A stretch of DNA of 64,000 bases from Limnoperna fortunei (lineage: Eukaryota; Mollusca; Bivalvia; Mytilida; Modiolidae): NCBI GenBank assembly GCA_944474755.1, contig OX104124.1:22108452-22172451 (forward strand), read 5' to 3'. The notes beneath the pieces were generated by a model. The model had not been told where the DNA came from and made no database searches. It saw only the letters and a list, made by a program, of their open reading frames with translations. Shown here in pieces: positions 11,801 to 26,800 of the stretch (position 1 is the first letter of the stretch; each line of letters begins with the position of its first letter). A program made the position numbers and the translations under genes.

Positions 11801-14800
11801 GCTAACAAATTGTTGGTATTCATACTGTGTTAGTCTGTACATTTTCCAATACATCATTTAAAGATATAATCGCTCTCGAGAGTACATGACAATTGTAATG
11901 CTGATCACAGGATTTCATAGAAATTTACGGCCCTACTTCTATTGAAAAGCGGCGAACATTAAAACGAAATGGGACGGTTTAATAAAGACGATGCAAAAAC
12001 GAAGCCTGTTTTTTGTTGTGGCGTGGTGCAAAGCTCACACTGAACATAAATTTATGAAAGGGGTTGCGTTTTTTGCAGTTTTATGTCGTTGGTAAACACA
12101 AATTTAAAAGACTGTGCGTTGAGTAAAGTGCCTTAAAAAAAATTACGTGATACCATATATCACGTGATAGTGTACATCTAGCTACCTATCTTGAAAACGG
12201 CGTAATGGCTGTTTTGTTTTCAAAGGAACATTAAGTAACAGATTTTGTTTTGTATCCGTAAGCATAATTAACACAATTAATAAACATGTCACTTTATTCA
12301 AACCAATCTGTATAAGTAAACAGTTCATTGTAAATTCATCGTACATTCCCTGGGGCAAAGATTAAGTTTGTTTGTTTTACATTAAAATTGGTGATGTAAT
12401 TAGTGGTTTTGAAAGATGGAAATCAGTATAAAAGGTGTAAAAAGTAAATTGCTTTATTGATCTTTATTTCAATTAAGATAGTTACTTTAATATTTGTGTA
12501 TACATCAACACTTTACAACGAAAAGGCACAACAGGAAGTACGTTCATAACTGACGGGATTAGGCAGTTAAAAATAACAACGATGTTTATTTAATCAATTT
12601 ATTTCTTTTTAGTGTCATAAACACACTAAAGTTGTTCATAATGCAAAATTGTCATTATCTATTGAAAACATATCAATATCACATGCATCCTGAACATCAG
12701 TCGTCATTATCCATGTAAACTAATGTCCCATAGCAGTTTCTTATGTCACCTTACCTTTATTATAGATTTCTTGAGATAATTATTCGTTGAATTCTTAATT
12801 TTGTGGTTTGTCCCCAGCCACGAAAACGACGAAAATTGGTACCCCACGAATAAAAATGAAACCACAGTATGTCAAATTGTCGGACCTACAGATTTCTTTA
12901 CAAAATTTTTGTTAGGAAACACCTAAAAAAGCCAGGTGACAAAATATGTAGCTAATGCAGAACTGGTTATTTCTTCGTGGCTTTAGTGAAAAAAAACTAC
13001 TGTAAAATCAAGATAAACCTGTTGTCTGCTAAATTTTCAATAACATATCTCATAAACTAGATTAAAGGGCCTCGGTGGCCGAGTGGTAAAGGTAGTTCGT
13101 TTACTATTGATCACGGGGTCTGTCAACACTGAGGTTACGGGTTTCAGTCCTACTGTGGGCACTGTGTACTCAACTCCAATCTTAATTGACAAGGATTGCC
13201 AGTTTTCTTACTGAAGGTTGGGGTTTTCTCGGGGTACTTCGGATACCTCCTCCAATAAAAACTGGACGTCATGATATAGCTGAAAAATTGCTGAAGTGGC
13301 GTTAAACATAATTCAAACAAACAATATAAATGTTTATAGATATTAAGTTTGTTCCAGTATCAAAGTTCTTCATAATCAGTCTTCCTTCCCACTAAAAAAT
13401 CTGGATGCCATTCTACAGCTGAAAAATAGCTGAAATTGGTGTTAAACCCCATTTAAACAAACAAACAAACTATTAAAATCTATTAAATTGATTTGAAAAC
13501 ATCATTGTTTTGAATCTGACCTGCATTCACTTTTGAACAACAAACCACGTGTACATATAAGAATGAATTGTTTATTTCAGTTTATTACAATAAGGACAAC
13601 AATGAACCTAATTGTTTATAAAGAATGAAGAATTTAAATCTATTGTTGTGTCCGCTATAATCAAGGTCTTCATTCTGTACTGTGTGCATTATCATATTGA
13701 TAAACTCTCCTTGAACATGTTTTCTTTAGTTGAATTATTTCATATTAGAAACCAAACAAAATCATATCTTATTATATTTGCTTTTCCAGTTCCATGGAGA
13801 TAACCTATCTAGGTTTGAAGTTCCTCCACGGTTCCGCAAAAGGCATGAAGGTCGAAGTCCAAGTGAACCAACAAAACGAGGTACTGTCTTGTTGAATCTC
13901 CTACATTACTATATATAATTAGGCATTCTATATTTAGGTCTTGGTGGCCAAGTGGTTAAGGTAATTCTTCATCTAGTATTGATTATGGGGCCTCGGTGGC
14001 CAAGTGGTTAAGGTAATTCATCATCTACAGTTGATCATGGGGCCTTAGTGGAGAAGTTGTTAAGGTAATTTGTCATCGACTATTGATTATGGGGCCTCGG
14101 TGGCCAAGTGGTTAAGGTACTCTGGCTTCCATCCAAATGAAAACTAAAAGTCATGAAATAACGGAAAAAATGTTGAAATTAAAAAAACAAAAACAAAAGG
14201 TCGAAATGTAAGTGGGCGTTATATTGCATAGTTTTTAATCATTTGTATGAATTTAATGGCTTAGTGCAGATAATGATTTAAGTATTTAAAAATCATCAAT
14301 AAATTCAGATTGATCATAGACAATGAGGGCTGTTACATTGAAACATACATTGCTTTTAGAGATGGCATTATTTAAATCATTTCCAAAGCCGAGTGTCTAA
14401 AACATCTGTACCAATACAATAGAGAAAGTATACTGGTAATTACTTGCCTACCCATTTTATAAAGTGAATATAACATGGGTACCATGTATTTTGTTAAAAT
14501 GAAATGTCTCTCAAGTTTTTTTGCATTTCTTTATGTCGCACATCAAATGCATTTTTAAATGACAATAATAATTTTTTGTGAAATGTTAATTCGCAATCAT
14601 GTTCTACTTGTCCTGTAGCATCACCACCCAGAACAATGTCGTCTCCGGCTGTATCCAAAATGAAACCAAAGAAAACCTCTCCAAAGACACAACTCCAACC
14701 TATTGATCCAGATATATGTAAGTAGACTTTACAGATTCAGATAAAATATACATTTCAGTTCTTCAAACACATTCAATAACTTCTTTCTAACCAAGATTGA

Positions 14801-17800
14801 TTGATACATTGAATGTCGCTTAATGTCAAGCGAGTAATATTTAGCTATATTATAATGAGTATATAGCCCTGAATAAATCACCTTTAATTTAATCTATCTT
14901 TCAAGCCAAAGATTAGAGTTTCTAATTATGAACTGTGGTTTTCTTTCTCAGTAATAACTGGAAGCCAAAATATTGCTGAAAATTACTATATGTGGTGGCA
15001 GAAAACCTAATTCAAACAATAAACAAACATAGATGGCGCTATTGATCGTAATATATGATATATGCCAGGTTTAAATCTGGTACCATGAATGTATAGGTCA
15101 AACCATAACACACATCAAAATTGTATATTGGAAAATAAAATATATGGCATATAACCACAGGATTGTTAGACACTGATTTGATATTTGTTTATATGATATA
15201 TGTAATGCCATAAGTACTTAACAAGAAGTAGACATTTACAACCCTGCATGTTAGGCTTTAACAAAGCAGTCAATAAATAATGCATTACACATACATGTAG
15301 GTGTATCTATATATATATATATAAATGAATGCAATTGTTTTTATTTAAATTTTATCCAGTAAGAGATGGTAAGAGATATTATGACTTGTTGACGAAATTC
15401 TGTAAAACTCACCACATCAGCGATTTAAAGTTTGAAACCATGCCAACTAGACTCGACAGAATGTACTGCTATACAAGTACTACGAAGATCCATGATAGAG
15501 TACATGGAAGTGGAGGTAAGTCATGTTAGGAGGCAGAGTCTATAGATTTGGAGGAAGATGGTAGTAGAGGTAAGTCATATTATGATGGATTGTCAATGGA
15601 AATGATAGTGGATATTATTGACCCTTGTAATGTTGTTTCTGAGGTAAGGTACCAGTATGTGGCAATCCCTGTAAAAAATTGTTTGTCTTTCTACATCTAG
15701 AAATTTAATCTTAATTTTCTTATGACATAATGTGTAGAAATAACATATTTTGCATGTATTTTTAAAAAATAATTGATACATTTGCTAATTAAACAGAATT
15801 TGCACAATAGGTTTTTAATATAAACAAAACTATGGAAATGTCTCAATGAATGATACGGAGAACCAGACATGCACCATATCAACAAATATGTGTAATACAA
15901 AACCTTTTGCTCGGTAACCTCCTGGCCAGTTGAACCAATCTTGGTATAGATGGTCATCGTAATTACTAAATTGTGTCTAATGGCCCTAATGTCCAACTAA
16001 ATAACTGCTGTTGGTTAAAAAATGATAAAACTAGCTCATATTTGAAATGTATTGTCCAAAGGTTAAGTAGTTTTAACTTTATATTATGTAATTTTCTGAC
16101 AAAAGGTTTCCTTAGGCAGTTTGCCAAATATGTAAATTAGGAAAAAAATTTAAAAGATTTCCTTATGAAATAGACACTACCATTAGCATGGATAATTTTT
16201 AAAGGTCCCCTACCACATTATATATTTTTTATAAGGCCTGCCTTCAACCAAGACGAGCACCATAACTACAAATAGAATGTTGTTTAGTGATTTTGTATTG
16301 TTGTCAAAATCAGCTAAATCTTTATGAGTTGTAGTTTTCAATCTTTATGAGTTGTAGTTTTCAATCTTTATGAGTTGTAGTTTTCAATCTTTATGAGTTG
16401 TAGTTTTCAATCTTTATGAGTTGTAGTTTTCAATCTATGAGTTGTAGTTTTCAATCTTTATGAGTTGTAGTTTTCAATCTTGATGAGTTGTAGTTTTCAA
16501 CAAACATGAACACAAGATACTTTCATCCACCTTAAAAATTCTTTTCTGAGAAGGTACCTTTAATTTTAGTGTAACATATCTATTAAAAAAAGAAAAAAAG
16601 CATGATCAAACTGGGGTTATTTCCAGGAATGTTTGTCTGGGATGGCCTGGGGGTTGAAAGGCTCTTGTGCACGAGTGGTGTTGTTGATCAATGTACTTTT
16701 AATAAATTTGAAGAGTTTTGAATGTTTTAAAAATTATGCCGAAGATACAATCATTTAAAATTGTGTGTGAATAAGTCCTGATAGGTTTGTTATGTGTAGC
16801 ATTATTTAAAATCCATCTTTTGTTTCATGGATTGTCCTTAGAAAAAATTGTCAATTTCAATCATTTTACTTCCTAAAGGCAGTCTTGTTATTTATTACTT
16901 TTTAAATTTAAACTGATCACATTTTCTTTCTTCTTCACAATGTTGCACACATTTCCTGTTTAAATTTTGCTGAAGTTATATTTCAATTTCAATTGTTTTC
17001 AGGTCTGTTTGGCTCCAGTGTAGAAGCAGAATTTGCAGCTTGTCGAACAGCCTGTGTCGCACTCGGTCTTCTGAATGGTAAGACTTTTCTATGAACCCAT
17101 TTACAATTTGATATATTACTTAGCTCATTCTGTTGATGGGCTCTGAAATTATGTTGATTTAAACATTGCAAATGTTTCAGGTTATTGTCTGTTAAGTCAC
17201 TTTGTTATATTGTATTATGTATATCAATTGCTGTCAGAATAACACCACTTTCAGGTAGCAAAAATTCCAGTAATTTCATTACTTTGTTATCTTGTATTAT
17301 GTATATCAATTGCTGTCAGAATAACACCACTTTCAGGTAGCAAAAATTCCAGCAATTTCATTACTTTGTTATCTTGTATTATGTATATCAAATTGCTGTC
17401 AGAATAACACCACTTTCAGGTAGCAAAAATTCCAGCAATTTCATTACTTTGTTATCTTGTATTATGTATATCAAATTGCTGTCAGAATAACACCACTTTC
17501 AGGTAGCAAAAATTCCAGCAATTTCATTACTTTGTTATCTTGTATTATGTATATCAAATTGCTGTCAGAATAGCACCACTTTCAGGTAGCAAAAATTCCA
17601 GCAATTTCATTACTTTGTTATCTTGTATTATGTATATCAAATTGCTGTCAGAATAACACCACTTTCAGGTAGCAAAAATTCCAGCAATTTCATTACTTTG
17701 TTATCTTGTATTATGTATATCAAATTGCTGTCAGAATAACACCACTTTCAGGTAGCAAAAATTCCAGCAATTTCATTACTTTGTTATCTTGTATTATGTA

Positions 17801-20800
17801 TATCAAATTGCTGTCAGAATAACACCACTTTCAGGTAGCAAAAATTCCAGCAATTTCATTACTCTATCCATTGTTTGACTTCTGTTTGTACTTAACATGT
17901 TCTGTAGGTTTAAGAAACAAGGGTCGACACTGTTGGTTCTGTATTGTGTGTCTGCAGTTTTTGTTGCCATAATATATTTCTGCATCTATGAGTTGTTAGG
18001 CGAGGCTTGGGATCTATTTAACCTGTTCCACCACATCACATAACAAGGCTCACCACACTGGTCAAAGTGGACTACAAATCACCAGTCGGGGACCTGAACT
18101 CGCCCTAAAAGGTGAAATCAAGTCAAGAAGATAAACATTTTCTTATGTCACTCTGATAGTTCACCTAAGATACATGGTCATGTAGTCAATCTCATTCACT
18201 GGCACCTTTTGATTTAATATGTAATGCCAATAAAAATTGCAAGAATTTGAATATTTAACTTGTTCAGATATTTCATTCTGCTTCAGATGGTTTATGTGCC
18301 ATTTGTTTATATACGGGATGCGTCTAATAACTGTAATTAAACAATGAGATAAGGGTAGAATACTATGTCCCTTGATGAAAAATCATAACTGATTGAGAAC
18401 CAAACACTTGTAAATTGGTTTGAAACCTGAAGTTCTTTCAAAATATATTTTATTTAAATCCTTTTTGTTTGATAAATATACAAGTTGCAATTGAAAGATT
18501 AAAGATAATTAGTCATGAATGACCTCCAGATTTTTGTCCCATGAAGCAGTTTGGATTCAGCACAGCTTTGTTGAAGTGGAAGTGTGCTGAACAGAAATAT
18601 TTCTGGGTTTAATGCAGTGTTTATTTATTTATTTTCTTTGGACATTTTTATTAGAGATATGTGGTGTTTACTGTTATTGCTTACCACGAATAATAATGAA
18701 AAAAACCTGAATCAGATTGCGGAGTGTGTTATGGTTTAAATATACAAGAGAAATCATTCTGAAAAGCAAAGTTATTAACAATATTATATAAATAAACAAA
18801 TGTTAAATTAAGCATGTTAATGGTCTCCCTGACTTCTCCCTCATGTCTTCCTGACCACTCATTATCAGGGCCCCACTTCTCCATACTTTGTTTAGAGCGT
18901 GGTGACCCGGTATAATGTTCCAAGCCAGTAGTTTATGTCCTTGTATTTGTCATTTGTATCCCCGCTTCGGTTTACCTCTGTCCGTCCGTCCGCAAGATAA
19001 CTTTGTAACAGTTTTCTCAACAACTACTATTACAGCCACTTACAGTTTTATTTGTGACCTTACCATATGGTCCGCGAGTACCAATTTCAGGTTTGTTGGA
19101 TATCTACTTCCTGTTTACAGACCAGAAACATACTTAATTTAACATTCAACAAAAAGATTAACTAAAAAGTCAATTCAATGATGTGAATAGCAGGGTATAC
19201 TGAGAGAGCAGTAGCTCACAGGTTTCTTGTTTAATTTGTGCTTCATTTCAATGATTTGTTGTTCTGTCTTTCACTGATAAAATTAAATCGTCTTTGGTTT
19301 ATCTCCTCTTTACTGGATTCCTCCCTCCATGAAAACTAGATGCCATGATATAACTGAAAAATTGCTGAAAGTGGCTTTATAAGTTCATTTATGCCATCAA
19401 TGTCCTCTGTATATTTGACACACTAGTATCTAGATTCCCTTCATTTACTGAAGCTATAATTATACCCCCGCAAACTTCAGGGGAGATAATTGGACTTAGA
19501 CTTTTTAAAATATAGTATTCAGTTGGAGACCTTGTAAGCGCAACTCCTCCTAACCCGTTTGACAGATTTTGCTGAAACTTTACATAAAGGAAATAGATGT
19601 AGATGTGCATGAAGAATTTTCTTTGCTGTCAGTTATTATTCAGGGGAGATAATTGGACTTAAATGTGAAGTGGGGGGTATCCCTTTGTGAGCGTGCTCAC
19701 AGTTCCCACTTGTTATTATATACTGCATGTTATTAAAAGGTCTGTTGCACTGGACATATTGTACATAATAAAAGTCGCAGAGGTTTTGATTTCCTACTGA
19801 AGGTCAGCAAAAATTAGACAGATGAATCAAATATCCAACTTTTAGAAATTAAAATATAATATATTGATTGTTCATTCTTAAACCGTCTTGCTTTTGCATT
19901 TTCAAAAGTTATTAATCCCATTTCAACCAACTATAGTGTATAATCCTTTACAGGTCACCTACTGGTACTATATTTGGTAGTTACTAGACAAGATTTTCAT
20001 AAATAGGTGACTACTTCATTTTCAGAATAATTGGTTTATATTTCAAAAATCAAAACTCAAAAATCAAACATTTTATCTGAAAATGATCCTACCAAAATAG
20101 ATTTGTTATACCATTGGTACCATTAAAATCGGTCCAACCCACAATTTTTTAGAAAAGGGTTGTCTAAGATCATGATAACAAAAATTGGATCTAAATTAGA
20201 AGAAAATTCACTGCGATACAGGGATACATTAAAAATTTGCCATGTGTACTTTGTCTCAGCAGATAGTCCATTTGACATGCTATATCTGTGTAATCAGATC
20301 AATTTAAAATATTTGATCTAGGCTATCAGCATGTACTTTGATACTAAACAAAATGTTATTGTGAATTTGTACTACTGTACAGTTGTATTTGGCTTTTAAT
20401 TTACCTGTCTGAGCTATTATCTTGTGAACATTTTTTTTTAAGTTTCAAAAGGCCAATTTTTTTTAGAAAATTGTGCTATAAATAGTTCTGAAAAGATTTT
20501 TTTGTCAATTACATTATTAAGGTTGAGGGGGGTCAGATTTCTTTGCCAGTTACAAATTTAAAATGGCCACCGCTGCAGAAAAAGGAATAAGCAAGCGAGA
20601 AGTGTATCAATCTCAAACTAATCCCTCACTACGGTGTGTGTTAAGCTATCTGAACTGTGACCAGACAACTCTAAGATGAGAGCACATCCCCTATCCACCA
20701 CTTTGGGATGATATGGACAGCTGTATAGGTTGTGCAGTAAGATCCCTCCCTGTATGGTTCCAAAGGGATAAATTAAATAAATAAAAAAGGGAGCCCTTCC

Positions 20801-23800
20801 CTGAAATTGTGAAGCTGAATGTAGCCATATACTGTACCATATATAAAAAATTGTTTGTTACCTGATTTCTAAAATGGCTACCATTGGAAGATTTTGTAAA
20901 AAAAAACCTATAGAGAAAATATTTATTGATTTGTTCAATTGAATGACTAATGTACAGTAGTTTATTCTGGATATAAAACTAGTCAAATACTGAATTAGTT
21001 GGGGAAAAGCCATGGACCAGTGTACAGGAGAATTTGATTAGAATTGTGTGTTAGAGTTTTGTAGCTACTGTGAGTGGATCCTCATTTTTGAAAATATTTT
21101 AGAATCGAAAGTTTTTGAATCTGAAATTATTGAACCAGTGTAAACTGCACTATGATTACTCGTTTAAAAAACGTATTCCCTGAAAATTTCTCTGTGCAAC
21201 CTTTTGTGATCCTTTTGATTTAGGGTGTAATGTATAAAGTCTAGTTAATGGCCAGAAGGGGGTTCAGATACCCCTTTAAATTGGTTAAACAATACAAGAA
21301 TAGTCAAAAACCCATATCTAACTTGAGAGATAAATAACTTATTGCACCCTGTAATACATAGATAATGTTCCAGCTGTACTTTACCTTTATAAACCATAAG
21401 GTAGTGTCATGGGTTATCTCTCATGTGATTTTGTATATGATCAGGTGCTTTAGGCCAAAGAGATATATCTTATCCACTTGCACTTTGCTGTTAAACATTT
21501 TAAACAAATACTAAAATTAATTACATGTATGTATTTAAGGTTGTTATCTGGGTATCATATTTATCTGGTTATGTTTCGTGTTTTAAAGTTTTATTTACTG
21601 TGATGGCATCTACTTCAGATCTGGGTTCAGCTCAGTGTCCCCCAAAAACAATTTGTCCGTTTTGTAACTCATCAAGATTGGTTAATTGGTTTTGTAATAA
21701 CTGTGATGACTTTCTCTGTGATGATTGCATGAAAGAACATGTAAATGTTCAGACATCAACATGATCAAGAAACCATAGAGTTATCTATATTGGGGAAAGT
21801 TCCAGTCCACAAACGGACCACGAGAGACATAGGCCACGACAGAAACCTGTTCCTTGTGAGGACCATCGGAAAGCCTGTTGTAATTACTGTGTGAAGTGCC
21901 ATAAACTGGTTTGTCCTGAGTGTTTGGTTAATAAACATAAGAAGCATGACTTAGCAGTTATTGACAGTGTCTATGAATACAAAATGAAGATTCTTGAACG
22001 ATTTGAGATCACTATAGAGGAAGACTTAATACCCGCCATTTCTAGAAACATTGAATATCTGGAGTCAACAAATGAGTGGTATGACCAAAAACTGGAAATA
22101 GAAAAGGAAAAAATTCATGAACAAGATAAGAAATTTAAACAAAAAATAACTGATTTTACAAATAAATTATTAGGTGAGTTGATGGAGGATTTTGAAAAAA
22201 ATAAATGTGATGTTTCTAAAGAAAAGGAGCGACTTGAAAAAACATTAAAGGAACTAAACGAAAAACTGTCTTCTTATAAGTAGTTGAAAAATGAGGAAAG
22301 TTTGCAAGATTTTTTACATAAATATCCTAAAAACGTAAATACCTATGTCAAAGAGTGTAATACTTCCATTATATGTACTAGTATGTTGAAAGTGAAAACA
22401 TTTCATTTTGGGGAGGTAATTGAAAATAGTGTTAGTAAAATGTTTGGTTCATTAAAAACTTTAACATCTGAACCCAATATAAATTTAGAATTAGTAGAGT
22501 CAATTCCACTTGGAATGAAGTTTGATTTGAGGAGTTCACTAGCTGTTGAAGAGAATGGTACTATTTGGAACAAAAAATGGCCTGATGAAAAAAGAATCTA
22601 ACAAAAAAATAGAGAAAATTAATGGAGTTGATGAAAACATTGTTGATATTGCTTGTACCAAATCAGGACTGTTATTTGTAAAAGAAATTGAGAATGCATT
22701 GATGAAAGTCTTTGCTAGTGGCGACAAAATTCAAACTGTGTGCACTTTTTCTGAACAAATTACTACTTTGTCTGTTGTTTCTATTAATGTGACATTAGAT
22801 GGGAGGATATTTCTTTTCAATAAGAGAAAACTGCTACCTTCAGAGAAATTTATGGCAATTTATAACAGTGAAAGCTCTTTCAAATTGCAAGTTATATCTT
22901 CGAAAGGGAAATTTATTAAAAACATAAGATTACCACGTTTCTTTGATCAAACAATAGGTAATGTTAGAATTGCTGAAAATGTGAATGGACATCTTTGTAT
23001 ACTCCATACATGGATTGATAATGAAAAACTTGAACATCACGATGTAGTAGACATAGATTCCGAGGGGTATTATTGTTGGTCATATAACACAGGTTATTCA
23101 GCTACCGATGTTACGACAACAAATCTTGGCCTTGTTATTGTCAGCAATAAATATTTTGACAACCATTTACAAATTTTTAACAGGAGAGGACGTTATTTGA
23201 ATAAAATTAGCATTACAGAATCCCCTATAAGTCTGTGTTTTAGAAAAGACATATTGTTTTCTTATAGTTAAATGTAATTTGCATAAGTTTTTTCTGTTAA
23301 AAATTAAAATTTCTTCCATTAAAATAAAGCCACTGCTCAAACAACTATTAACATCAGTGGCGGATCCAGGGGGGGGGGGCGTAGCAGCGTACGCCCCCAC
23401 CCCCCTTTAAAAAAAAGAAAAGAAAAAAAAAGAGAAAAGGGAGGGTAAAAACCAGCGCCAAAGGCAAAAATGTAATCCCCGCTCGTCCTCGCCATAAATT
23501 AATGCATTAACGATACTAATTCGTTTATTATGATATCTCTGTTGTATATACTGTACCAAATAAAGGTTACTGAACACTATAAAAACCTTGTTCGTGGCCT
23601 TCCTATTCCGATATCCCCTTTTTACGCCCCCCTTTCGAAAATCCTGTATCCGCCCCTGAACATTAGAAGAGAGTTACAACTTGTTACCTTTAATTTATAG
23701 CTGCATTGACTTTCAAGATTTGAAATAAAAACATTTGATGATCTTGTATTTTATTTTCTAGCAGTCCTAATGACAAACCTTTTAGGTAATGATGCATTTT

Positions 23801-26800
23801 ATTTTCTCTTACCCTAGGTATAGAAATATCTCATGACTTCCTGTTGTTGAGATTTCTCTATCTTACTGGATGAGATAGCATATTGTGACGTCAATTAATT
23901 ACGATGTCATTGACATCAAGTTACATATACTTAAATTGCTTCAAAGCAAACTACAGAAATCTGGAACTAAACAATCTGGAATTAAACAATCTGGCCATTA
24001 TGCCGTTTATGATAAGTTTGTGAGTGAGTCGACATCATTCATACAACGATGAATTACCGAAAATAAGCGTTTAATCCTTATAATTCTTCCAAAATTGTTT
24101 TTATATATTTACATTCTTTTCCCAAAATAAAATTTAATTATAAGTGTGTGTGGCGTAGGAATATACACAATGAACTGAAGACGAAGACCTGATCGGTTTG
24201 AAGGGAATAACTGGCATTTGACAACAGATACATTTTACAATTTTCCGAAAAGATTATTAATAAAAACTAAAAAAGACTCAACAAAAAACAATACTCCGTA
24301 TACTAATGTTCCTCATTGTACCTGCGGTTTATATTAACATCATATTTCTTAAATACGAACAGGAAAAACAATAGTTATCGATTGTTCAACATGTTCAATG
24401 GATTTATCAGTGATAATTGATGGAGCTGTGCTGAGACATGGAGTTGGTGACAAATTCGTGCATCTTGCTCATTTCGTTGATTTGTTGTGACAGAGAAAAA
24501 AGAAGGTTGTTTCACCGTTACGGCAATTGTGTGTATTTGAAATGATTCATAATTGAAATTACAAGAAAAGCAATTTTAAAGTTTCGTTCACATGGTACAT
24601 TTTGGTTCAGATACCTTAACACTGTAAATGATATTTATATGAAAAATTGTCTCTTACATGTTCATTGTTTGTTACATTTCAATCAAATGTTTATATCAGT
24701 AATGACTAAATTCAAACATCAGCATCAATCTATTATTTTAAGGGAGTTCAGTTGAATACCCTTAAATATGTGAATTATGTTTAAAATTGTTTTTATTTTA
24801 AGACTTGAAATATATAAAACATGTATGTTTGTTTTTATCAACATAAAAATTGGAATATTTGTTCAAGAGGATGAGAAATGAATGGTTACCACTTTAAAAT
24901 TAGTTTAAACTATTGAATTCTTAGGCATGGATAGTCTTGAGAACCTTATATAAGCTAGAAACCTGTTACCATCTGTTCTTGTCTTAACTTTGAGTCATTT
25001 TGATATTAGAACCAAACATTTTCCTTACTTGGTGGGCCTAGGATTTTGTGTACTGTGTACACTGAAGTTAACATTTTTTTAATTCTAGGCTTCTTCCCCG
25101 GATGAACACAATTTTTGGTGGATAATGTTTATTTGATTGATCTGAGCTTAATTTCTTTTTTTTGTTAAATTCTGATTTTTGGTTTATAATAGTAGGACTT
25201 GGTGAAATAGGGGGATTTTGTAGATTTCAGACTGTAATTCAAAAAAGATTTCATCAATTTTCTTGAAATTTTGGGGATTATTGACATTGATTGACCTGAT
25301 ATATACCAGTATGTTGCAAATTATAATCAGAATCCTTATCCTTCTATTTTCTTTCTGCATATGGTCAGATAGACAAACTAAGTCTTGTCAGTGCAGATAG
25401 AATTATGCATTCATGAAGTGTATCGATCTTGTCCTTATCTTCAGACAGGTGTATCATGTGCTCATTGCACATCTGTTTACTATGGACCAATGGACAGTGG
25501 GAGGAGATGATGAAATAGAATTTTTGTAGCTGCTACAATGTGCTGACTCTCTTTGGTGAAAAATATTTTAAAAATGCTTTGAATCTAGACTATTAAACCA
25601 GTGTACATGGTACAAGGCTTTCTTAAAGAAGTATATTTCTAAATGTCTCTGCGCACCTTATTGTGGGCCTCTTGATGTACTGTTTCATGTCTAGTTTATA
25701 GCCCCAAATTTATTTCTTATTCTGGAAGTATTATTTCTTGAATATCTTGCAGATATTGTCAGATTACTAAGGTATCTGGACCACAATTGACCCTATGATC
25801 ATATTTGGTGTCCCGGATGTCCATTATTTCTCAATGGAGCAGACCTCGGTAATGTTCAGCAAACATTGGAAATATTATTAGAGTAACACACTTTTTTTGC
25901 TCAAAACTGTTAACATTGACTCGACGTAAAACAATAAATTTAATTCGTATCATTAATTAGTAATACATTGATTAAATAAAGCTGTATTTTTAGCTCACCT
26001 GACCCGAAGGGTCATGTGAGCTATTGCCATCACTTGGCGTCCGTCGTCGTCCGTCGTCGTCGTCGTTAACTTTTCTTCACAAATCTTCTCCTCCAAAACC
26101 ACTGAAGGGATTGCTTTGAAACTTTGCATACATCATCAGTAAAATGCCCTCTACCAAGTTTGCCCAAATCATGGCCTCAGACCGACCAACATGGCCGCCA
26201 TGGCTAAAAATAGAACAGAGGGGTCAAAATACAGTTTTTTGCTTATAGTTCAAAAAGTATAACAGATACAGGAAAACCGAAGAGACCTTCCTTCTTCAGC
26301 ATCTAAAGCTCTACAAAACACTCCATTGGGTCAAAGTTGTATGATGACTCCTTGTAGGAGTTATTGCCCTTTAATTGTCAAAATTTTTGCCATTTTTGCC
26401 TCAAAATCTTGAAAATTATTAGAACTAGAGAAAAAGTTAGCATTGCTTAATTGTTCTGCTCTATGAGGGTTACAAAAATGACTTAAGGTTCAAGATTGTC
26501 TGATTAACCGTTTAAGAGTTATTCCCCTTGAACTGTTTTTTTTAATCGGTTTTAATTGATTTTTTAAAATCTTCTCCTCGGAAACAACTGAAAGTACCGC
26601 TTTGAAACTTTGTACACATCCTCTGTCAAATGTCCTCAACCAAGTTTGCACCAACCATGGCTGCAGATTAACCAACATGGCCACCATGGCTAAAAATAGG
26701 ATGGGGGGGGGGGGGGGGCGGTAAAATACAGTTTTTGGCTTATATTTAAAAAAGTGTAACAGATACAGGAAAACCGAAGAGACATGCCTTCATTTGCATT

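Noticed and set aside
13067..13140. tRNA gene
   Set aside because: A- and B-box-like words belong to SINE heads; no full cloverleaf with acceptor stem is seen here or in the other copies.
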